Source: Sphingomonas sp. LC-1 (GTDB lineage Bacteria > Pseudomonadota > Alphaproteobacteria > Sphingomonadales > Sphingomonadaceae). Taken from it: a stretch of DNA of 41,265 nt. The DNA lies in contig NZ_JANZXB010000017.1 in assembly GCF_025371035.1 (NCBI RefSeq), positions 1 through 41,265 of the forward strand, written 5' to 3'. Of this stretch, positions 34,978-41,265 are shown piece by piece (the first letter of the stretch is position 1; every line of letters starts with the position of its first letter). The notes beneath the pieces are model-generated. The model worked only from the letters and a program-made list of their open reading frames with translations, ran no database searches and was not told the origin of the DNA. Both the position numbers and the translations under genes were made by a program.

Positions 34978-36827
34978 AGACTATGCCTAACGAAGCGGCG
35001 CTCCGCGATTACCTCGCCCAGCATCTCGACATGATCGAGCCGGGCCTGACTTTGGTCGATACCGAATTTCATCTGGCCAATCCGAACGGCGCTTCGGGGT
35101 TTCTCGATATCTTCGCGCGCGCCGCCGATGGGCAGCTCGTCATCATCGAGATCAAGCGCACCAATTCGGCGGCGCGCGAGGCGATCCAGGAACTCTACAA
35201 ATATGCCGCGCTGCTGCGCGAGAAATACCTGCTCAAGGAGACCGAATATCGGCTGATTCTGCTGTCGGTCGAATGGCACGAACTACTCGTGCCCTATTCC
35301 GAATTCGTGCCCTCGGCGCCGTATGAGATCTGGGCAGGCGAGATTGTGCGCGGCCCCGATGGCCTGCCGGTCGAGATCAAGCGTGTCGAACCGATAGCGC
35401 TCGCGGCGCACCGCAAGCTTGCGGTCCGGCATTTCCTATGGGGCTTTGTCGACGATGCCAGCGCGAGCGCGGCGGTGCCACGTCTTGCCGCACACATTCA
35501 GCGCACGGGCCTCACCGACTTCGTGCTCGTCCAGTCGCGACCCACCAGCCCCAGCCTCGAAGGGCGAGCCTTCCTCTATTTCGCACAGCGCGAACTGCGG
35601 CTCGACGAGTATCTCGCGCTGATCGAGGCCCATCTCGATGAGGAGGCTCATGCCGAATTCCTCGCCGAGAATGCGGGTTATTCCGAGCTCGAGGACCGGA
35701 TCGCCGAAGCGGCCGACATGGCCTGGTTGATGCCGCAGGGTGCGCCCGGGCGGCATCAGATCGGGTCGGATACCGCCGAGATCGCCAATCCGGAAAAGGG
35801 CGCGCGAGTGTTCGCGAACGGCGCGCAGGACGATATCCGCGTGCACCGCTTCGGGCGTCTTGACGATCCGATGATCAGCGACGAGACGATCCTCGCCGAG
35901 ATCAAGGGCGATGGCGGCGAGGCGGATTTCCGGCTGCGCTTCACCGCTCGGACCAATTCCGCGCCGCTGATGCGAGCGCTAACCAACCGGGTCGAGAATA
36001 TCTTCTTCTACAATGAGGCATGGCAGGGCACCGTGCTGCAGTTCATCCGTTATGCTGAGCGCAAGCCGGGTCCGGCGACAATCGAGCTGATCGCCTATAG
36101 CCCCGAGGATATCTTGCGTGCGATCGCCAGTTCGGCATTCGGCTTTCCCGGCTATGTGCCGACCTTCCGCCTCGACATTGTCCATGACGGCGAGACCGAG
36201 CGGTTCATCGGCCTGCCGGAATGGGACGGCACCAAGCCCGATTTCGCCAAGGTGATCGCGCAGCATTTCAACGGCAACGACTTCTCCTATTTCCTCGCCT
36301 GCCATTTCGGCAAGAACCGGACGATGAACCGCGACATCATGACCGATCTCGGGCTGCGCTATTCGGTATTCCGCGACACCGACGCCGGCCCCGAGCGCGT
36401 CCGCGTGCAGGGCTCGATCATCGTGCCGGTCAAGGGCGAGATCCGCTCGATCAACCATCTGATCAACGCCCATGTCGACGAGGTCCACCAGATCGTTGCG
36501 CCCTTCATGCGGATCGATCAGGGGTTCGCGCAGACGATCCAGGCCTTCATCAACAACGACATGCCGCTGGCCGAGCGGCGGCTGGCCGAACTGATCGCGG
36601 ATGCGCCTGCGCAGGAAAAGATCTCCTATTGGATGGGCGATCTCGACGCCTGCGATGTTTGCGAGCATCCGTTCGCGCCGCTGCGGTTCATGGTCGATGG
36701 CGATATCGGTCCATGCTGGGCCAATATCTGCGCCCGCTGCTTCAACCAGCACGGCGTCGGCCTCGGCACCGGCTATGGCCAGGTGTATGAAAGCACGTCT
36801 GAAGGCTGGCTCTGTGTCGCTGGATGA
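34974..36827 (+). CDS. NucS-like PD-(D/E)XK nuclease fused to a large uncharacterised region
   Basis: A 617-residue protein. The N-terminus is a NucS/DUF91-type PD-(D/E)XK domain: SGFLDIFARAADGQLVIIEIKR gives Asp45, Glu59 and Lys61, followed by the helix AAREAIQELYKYAALL. The middle (about 160-560) has no domain I can name. The C-terminus has a possible metal-binding cluster, CDVCEHPF and CWANICARCF. It probably cleaves DNA. It is translationally coupled to the HEPN-RES gene and complete as read, unlike its neighbours. No ribosome binding site beyond the overlap is needed. Confidence 0.75.
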   Translation: MKTMPNEAALRDYLAQHLDMIEPGLTLVDTEFHLANPNGASGFLDIFARAADGQLVIIEIKRTNSAAREAIQELYKYAALLREKYLLKETEYRLILLSVEWHELLVPYSEFVPSAPYEIWAGEIVRGPDGLPVEIKRVEPIALAAHRKLAVRHFLWGFVDDASASAAVPRLAAHIQRTGLTDFVLVQSRPTSPSLEGRAFLYFAQRELRLDEYLALIEAHLDEEAHAEFLAENAGYSELEDRIAEAADMAWLMPQGAPGRHQIGSDTAEIANPEKGARVFANGAQDDIRVHRFGRLDDPMISDETILAEIKGDGGEADFRLRFTARTNSAPLMRALTNRVENIFFYNEAWQGTVLQFIRYAERKPGPATIELIAYSPEDILRAIASSAFGFPGYVPTFRLDIVHDGETERFIGLPEWDGTKPDFAKVIAQHFNGNDFSYFLACHFGKNRTMNRDIMTDLGLRYSVFRDTDAGPERVRVQGSIIVPVKGEIRSINHLINAHVDEVHQIVAPFMRIDQGFAQTIQAFINNDMPLAERRLAELIADAPAQEKISYWMGDLDACDVCEHPFAPLRFMVDGDIGPCWANICARCFNQHGVGLGTGYGQVYESTSEGWLCVAG

Positions 36828-37003
36828 TGCTGCGCGCGGGTGCGGCGGAACGGCGCAATTCACTCACCGAATTGTTAAGCTGGATCACGGCTTTGCAGGT
36901 CCGGCGCATCTACTCGCCGCATACCTGCGCCCGATGACGCGTGACGCGGCATTTAGTTCACGCTAAGGTTCCTGTCCCTAAAATGTGAGTACAGTCCCAC
37001 TAC

Positions 37004-38845
37004 GTGCCCGACGTGACTCTCCATTTTTCCGAACGCGTCACGCGAGTAGATGTCGCAGCTTCGCTGCTGGCAGCCAGCCGTCTCGGGATTTGTCTGCTGC
37101 AATTGCCCTCATCGGCCTCCGTCGACGGCGATCATCCCCGGCCCCTGGCGATCGGCGCGGTGCGCGATCTGCTGGTTGGGGGCCCGGACCATGCGGCGCC
37201 AGCTTTGCAGCGTATGATCCCCGGCGCGGATCCGGTTTTGGTCGTCGCTCCAGAATATACATTTGGGTCGAGCGATTGGGCCCAGATCGACGCGCTGGTT
37301 CGGGCGGCGACGCGCCCGATCATTCTACTGGCCGGGTTCGGCGCGACGATCGGCCAATCAGTGCTCGATTGGCAGGCCGCTGGCGCAGGTGAAGCCACGT
37401 AATGCCACCTCGGCTGGCGCGAAGCCGATGGGGCAATCAGCGATATCCAGCGGGTCAATGGCGGATGGTGCTGGCTGCATGCGCCAGGCGAAATTACGCA
37501 CTGCATTGCCTATCTCAAGAATGTGCTGGAGCAGTCGGTCGAAGCGGTAAACCTGCCCGATCTTCAGGAAGGCCGCGCCATCCTCCATCTCGCTTTTGGC
37601 GACGTCGATATCTTTCCGCTGATCTGCGCGGACCTGTTGCAGCCGGCTGCACAGGATGCAGGCTCGCCGCAAGCGCGGATCCTGCACGCGCTTGAAGCGA
37701 CTGCCGCTGATCGACCTGCGCTGGTGGTCGGATCGCTGCTGCAGAGTGGATACAACGTCAACTGGGTCGCCGCGGTGAATTCGCTGCTCAACATGGTGCT
37801 CGCTGGGCGGTCGGGAGCAGTCGCATTGTGCAACATAGCTGCGGATGCGCCGAAGGCCGATGAAGCACATGATAAATGGCGCAGTTTGAGCGGTCTTTAC
37901 GTTCCGTTCGATGCATTGCCCAAGGGGCAGGACAATCTGCCGGCAGTACGTGCGCTCAATGATATGGGCATCGCGGGCGGTGTTGTCCGGGTTACAGAAG
38001 CCTGCGCGACCACCGGGCATGTTACATGGGGACCGTTCACGCCGGTGAAGGGCAAGTTCGCCTGGCGCGGCAATATGAGTTGCCCGATCGGCAATGCCGG
38101 GCTTGCCACGCTTGCGGGCCCGACACCGCCGCCCGCGGCGGGCGAGATTGCACGTTTCCTGCGCCGTTATCCGCCGGTCGGCACAGTTGCACCGCGCCTG
38201 CAGCTTGGTCTCAAACTGGTCGTCGAGCAGTTGCATGCAGCGGCAGCGCCGACCCCGGCAGCACTGCTCGACGCGACGTTGAGCGGGGTTGCTCCCGCAC
38301 AGCCACAGGATCCTGACAGGCTCCACGTCGCGGAGACGAGCGTGGCGTTCAAAGCGGGCATCCATGCCGTTGCCACACTCAAGTCGATCGACGGAATAGT
38401 CTGGCAGGCCAATCCCAAGCTAACCGGCCAACTGCGGATGGCGAATGCAAAGCATCTGCTGATATGGCGTTCGCCCGACAAGTCGCGGTTGGCGATGCGA
38501 CGCGATCTTGCCGCGTGGCGCATGCTGCCCGGCGGCGAACATCCTGATCTGATCGTGCTGGGTGCGGGGCCGAACGGCGATCTAGTCGAGGGCGAGATCC
38601 CGCAGGACCGCCGTGACGATATCAGCGCCGCGCCTTCGTCGGGTGCCGAACTGGCCGCGGGCGGATCGCTTGCCGCGCGCGAGGACGACTTCACGGCGGC
38701 GCGAAGCTTGCGGCGGGTTGCGGGTCTCGGCCTCGCCAACGTCGCGGATGTCTAGGCCGATTTCGAGGAAGGCACCGATGCCGGGCGCGTCGCGAAGTTG
38801 CTCGGGCAGATCGATGCATGTTTTGCTGAGGATGGTGCGGAATGA
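37004..38845 (+). pseudogene. Nitrilase-like hydrolase (carbon-nitrogen hydrolase fold) with two in-frame stops
   Basis: A frame of 613 codons plus stop beginning GTG at 37004. It carries nitrilase-type triad candidates: Glu in VVAPEYTFGSSDW, Lys in CIAYLKNVLEQ, and Cys in IFPLICADLLQP. The C-terminal half (after about residue 340) is unassigned. The frame is interrupted by TAA at 37400-37402 and TAG at 38753-38755, but the sequence after each stop stays protein-like in the same frame. The natural end at 38843-38845 overlaps the next start as ATGA. Both stops are one C-to-T change from Gln. Either the gene is mutated or these are errors. Confidence 0.65.
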
Positions 38846-39435
38846 CGGATATGCAGCCTGCCGTTGGCAATCTCGACCTCGCGGTGGCGCAGGTCGATGA
38901 GCTTTGCGCGAAGGTTGGGCTGCAGCAAACCGGGTTGCCCGTCGCAGCGGGCGAGCATGCGGTCCCGGGGGGGACGACATTGTGGACCTCAAGCTACGCT
39001 CGACTTGTCCTGTGGCCGTGCGATGCTAGCGACGCTGTGGGCGTGATTGCCGCCGCCCGCGACGGACAAGGCTGGTTCGACGAGATGCTCGTACGCGGCG
39101 AGGCGCAGTCGCGTGGGCCGATCGACCGCTATCTTGTTCTTGCGTTGCCGGCCGCACCGGCAGCGGACGCTAGTGAGGACGTTCGGCGCCTAGAACTGTC
39201 GTCGCAGGTCTGCCGCAAGCACTTGATCTGGCCAGCGGGTGAAGCTGATCCTGAGGAGGCTGCGGGTACGTGGCTGCGCGTGGCCGACGTGACCGTGGTC
39301 GGTTTACCCGAAACGATGCCGACGAGTGGTGGCGAGCTGGTATGGCCCAAGATCGACAGTGAAGCCCAAGCGGTATGGGAAGACCTTTCCGCACTGGGCC
39401 TGTCGGCGACGCTGATCCAGGATGAAACGGCATGA
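38842..39435 (+). CDS. Middle component of a three-gene ABC-ATPase module
   Basis: A 197-residue protein that I cannot match to a named family. It is mixed alpha/beta, with RYLVLALPAAPAADASEDVR, SQVCRKHLIWP and a C-terminal WEDLSALGLSATLI. It is encoded between a nitrilase-like protein and an SMC-type ATPase, overlapping the first by ATGA (38842) and the second by ATGA (39432). Size and position are those of the 'middle component' proteins of ABC-three-component conflict systems; the assignment rests on context. Confidence 0.65.
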   Translation: MTDMQPAVGNLDLAVAQVDELCAKVGLQQTGLPVAAGEHAVPGGTTLWTSSYARLVLWPCDASDAVGVIAAARDGQGWFDEMLVRGEAQSRGPIDRYLVLALPAAPAADASEDVRRLELSSQVCRKHLIWPAGEADPEEAAGTWLRVADVTVVGLPETMPTSGGELVWPKIDSEAQAVWEDLSALGLSATLIQDETA

Positions 39436-41265
39436 CGCGGGGCGTTCGCCTTTCGTCGCTCACGGTCGGTGCGTTTCGCGGAATCGGCGAGGTCCTCGAG
39501 TTCGATCTGCGCGCACCGCTGACGCTGGTGTTCGCGCCCAACGGGACCGGCAAGACAACGATGTGCGAAGCGGCGGAGTGGTTGCTGACGGGTCAGGTCG
39601 ACCGGTTGAAGGACAAGAAGGATTTCGACGCCGAGGTGTTGCGCTCGAAGTTCACCGGGCCCGAGCACAAGCCGCACGTCGCTGCGAATGTCCGGGTCGG
39701 CGGTACGGCCTATCAACTTTCGCGCATCGCCGAGGGCAGCCAATCCCCGGCCGCGTTCCAGATCGACGGGCTCGCGGTGCCGCAGAGGCCAAACGATCTC
39801 CTTGCGCTGCTGGCACCGGCCGCCGCTGCTAATGAAGCCCATCACCTGACCGCGATCAGCCTGCGCCAGCGCTGGCTTAAGGGCACCCGGTTTTTGAGCG
39901 CGGAGGCACTGGCGGCCCTCGTCGATACCGACGATGAGACCATCGAACGGCGCACCCAGGTCTTTGCCGACCTGTTGGGAATCAGGCATCTGCTCGATGC
40001 CGAACGGCAGTTCGAGAAGTATGCGGCCGAGCTTTCGTCGCGGCTGCGTGCCCAAGTTCAGCTAACCCAACAACGCTTGGTCGAGGCCGATGCACTTGAG
40101 AAAGAACTTGGCCGTGATATGTCGCCGGATACGACGGCGGCGTCGGCGATTGGCGAGGTCGCCCAAGCCGAGATTCTGCTCAAACCGACACCTGCGGATA
40201 TGCCCCCTCCCGATGCACCGTTTCCAGATAGGCTGGAGGCGTTGACGGCACTGCAACGCCGCGGCCGGCATGAGAACGAGCGCCGGCGCAACGCCCTGAG
40301 CGCGGTCGAGGTTCGTCGCACCAGCCGTGCCGCGCTGGAGCACGCCGTTGCCGCGGCAAAAGTGACAGAACTTAAGCTCGATGCCGAACTTGCTGAGGTG
40401 GGCAAGAACGGCCAGGCGGCGGCTGCCAAGGTCGCAGCGAGCGAATCCGAACGCCAGAGCGTCACCGCGGCGAGCCAGGCGCTCGCGGCGGCTGGCGACC
40501 GGCTGGCGCGGCGGGCCGCTGCGATGCTCTCGATTATACACCGAGCTCAAGTGTTCGATCCTGTACCCGTCACACTTGGCTCTCTCCGCGCCGGTCTGCC
40601 CGAGACCGGGTGGACCATTGATGCGCGTGCCGAGCGCCGCGCACTGTTGATTGCCCTTTCCGCCGGATTGGAACAGGCCGATCGCGAGGCAGAACGGCTG
40701 CGTCTGCTCGACGTCGAGCGCGAGGCTGCCAGTGCAGCCACAGTCTCCGAAGCGGCGTTTGCTGCCCTACGGGCCGATGCGGCCGATGCGGAACGCCGGG
40801 CGGCTGTGGCGAACCAGCAGCGCGACGCCGCGGCTGCCCCTTTGTCCAGGCTTCAATCGGCGGCACGCGACCTGCTCGCACATGAGCGTAGCCATGCGGC
40901 GAGCAGCTGTCCGGTATGCGCCCATGACTGGCAGACAGCGGGCGCGCTTCGCGCTGCGATTACGGCGGCGCTCGCGACTATTCCCGAGCTTGCAAGCCAG
41001 GCCGAAGCGGTAGCGCGGGCCGCTACAGAGGCGGCTTGGACAGCGACCGAGAGGCAAAAAGCCGCGCAGGCGGCAAATGCCAGGCTCGCAACGCTGGATC
41101 GCGAGCGTGCAGCGCTTGCGGATGCCGCAGAACGCCGCGTGCTTTCGCTGCGGAATGTTGGGCTGCCGGCGTCGGTTTCTGCCGGCGAACTGGGCCAGCA
41201 GCGGGGGGGGGGGGGGAGAGGCGGGGCCCCCCCCGGGGGGGGCCCGGCGGAGGGGGGAGGCCGGG
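39432..41265 (+). CDS. SMC/Rad50-like ATPase with zinc-hook motif (3' partial)
   Basis: At least 590 residues, cut by the window end. The N-terminus LSSLTVGAFRGIGEVLEFDL continues to Walker A FAPNGTGKTTM, as in AAA_23/SbcC-RecN-type ABC ATPases. QLSRIAEGSQ and ISLRQRWL follow, then a long Ala/Arg/Glu-rich coiled coil. CPVC at residues 493-496 (40908-40919) is a Rad50-type zinc hook. The second coiled-coil arm begins and is lost in a G/C artefact from 41203. It should hydrolyse ATP on DNA and control the nitrilase-like effector. Confidence 0.8.
   Translation, partial: MTRGVRLSSLTVGAFRGIGEVLEFDLRAPLTLVFAPNGTGKTTMCEAAEWLLTGQVDRLKDKKDFDAEVLRSKFTGPEHKPHVAANVRVGGTAYQLSRIAEGSQSPAAFQIDGLAVPQRPNDLLALLAPAAAANEAHHLTAISLRQRWLKGTRFLSAEALAALVDTDDETIERRTQVFADLLGIRHLLDAERQFEKYAAELSSRLRAQVQLTQQRLVEADALEKELGRDMSPDTTAASAIGEVAQAEILLKPTPADMPPPDAPFPDRLEALTALQRRGRHENERRRNALSAVEVRRTSRAALEHAVAAAKVTELKLDAELAEVGKNGQAAAAKVAASESERQSVTAASQALAAAGDRLARRAAAMLSIIHRAQVFDPVPVTLGSLRAGLPETGWTIDARAERRALLIALSAGLEQADREAERLRLLDVEREAASAATVSEAAFAALRADAADAERRAAVANQQRDAAAAPLSRLQSAARDLLAHERSHAASSCPVCAHDWQTAGALRAAITAALATIPELASQAEAVARAATEAAWTATERQKAAQAANARLATLDRERAALADAAERRVLSLRNVGLPASVSAGELGQQRGGGGRGGAPPGGGPAEGGGR
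41203..41265. other. Low-complexity G/C tract at the window end, probable artefact
   Basis: From the 14-G run at 41203-41216 onward the sequence is almost only G and C in runs, unlike the coding DNA immediately before it. It looks like a contig-end assembly artefact. Codons of the ATPase gene beyond 41202 should not be trusted. Confidence 0.75.

Noticed and set aside
35979-36863. 294-codon minus-strand open frame
   Set aside because: Antisense to the NucS-like gene; no recognisable protein features.
37400-37402. TAA read as a recoded (sense) codon
   Set aside because: No SECIS-like or other recoding signal was seen and TAA recoding is not expected in this group; mutation or error is simpler.

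Overview
The window is GC-rich, densely packed DNA that reads as an alphaproteobacterium of the Sphingomonas type. That assignment is inferred from the gene families: S8 proteases with a lipobox and an autotransporter-like tail, DUF2975/XRE and PadR pairs, and a bacterial IS5-type transposase. No rRNA, tRNA or CRISPR array was seen. The right end looks like a contig end, with a G-run artefact from about 41203.

Layout. (1) 1-190: end of an IS5-family element inserted into the 3' end of an XRE regulator (174-419), which is coupled to a DUF2975 membrane protein (419-1045). (2) 1130-4808: a subtilase lipoprotein, an alpha/beta hydrolase, a polytopic membrane protein and its PadR regulator. (3) 5114-8315: mobile-element genes, namely an orphan ParB-like protein and a tyrosine recombinase whose catalytic C-terminus has been replaced by the tail of another recombinase. 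Integrase-arm-like repeats lie just upstream of it. (4) 8774-23780: a tellurite/stress (Ter) island. It has terZ, terA, a DUF475 TerC-like membrane protein, terD and terE, then a five-gene set resembling the predicted nucleoside-like metabolite pathway (PRTase-TRSP, HAD phosphatase, StiP/PRTase-PELOTA, TIM-barrel C-C lyase, AIM24 protein). A convergent pair includes a TelA-like protein. A large SF1 helicase with a C-terminal nuclease-like domain, broken by one frameshift, is divergent to the operon. (5) 23917-27382: mobilisation region with a possible oriT, a MobA/MobL-like relaxase and a small protein carrying a relaxase-like HVH motif. (6) 27438-32218: a lipoprotein, a frameshifted S8 autotransporter-type protease with a highly structured 5' leader, and three small genes of unknown function. 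(7) 32240-41265: an 89-bp nested palindrome, then an all-plus-strand row of conflict-type genes. These are an SNase-like nuclease, a GIY-YIG protein, a HEPN/RES protein, a NucS-like PD-(D/E)XK nuclease, a nitrilase-like protein, a 197-aa middle protein and an SMC/Rad50-like ATPase with a CPVC hook (partial).

How the parts may work together. The Ter proteins bind Ca2+ and sit at the membrane with the DUF475 protein. The enzymes behind terE probably make or modify a small ribosylated molecule, and the helicase-nuclease would be the DNA-acting arm. The last three genes overlap by ATGA junctions (once one in-frame TAG is ignored) and look like a three-component ABC-ATPase defence module with a nitrilase-fold effector. 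This is the best candidate for an undescribed system.

Caution. Several genes are broken by single-base indels, mostly in short G/C runs, and one has two in-frame stops. Some of these may be assembly errors, so 'pseudogene' labels mean 'broken as read'.
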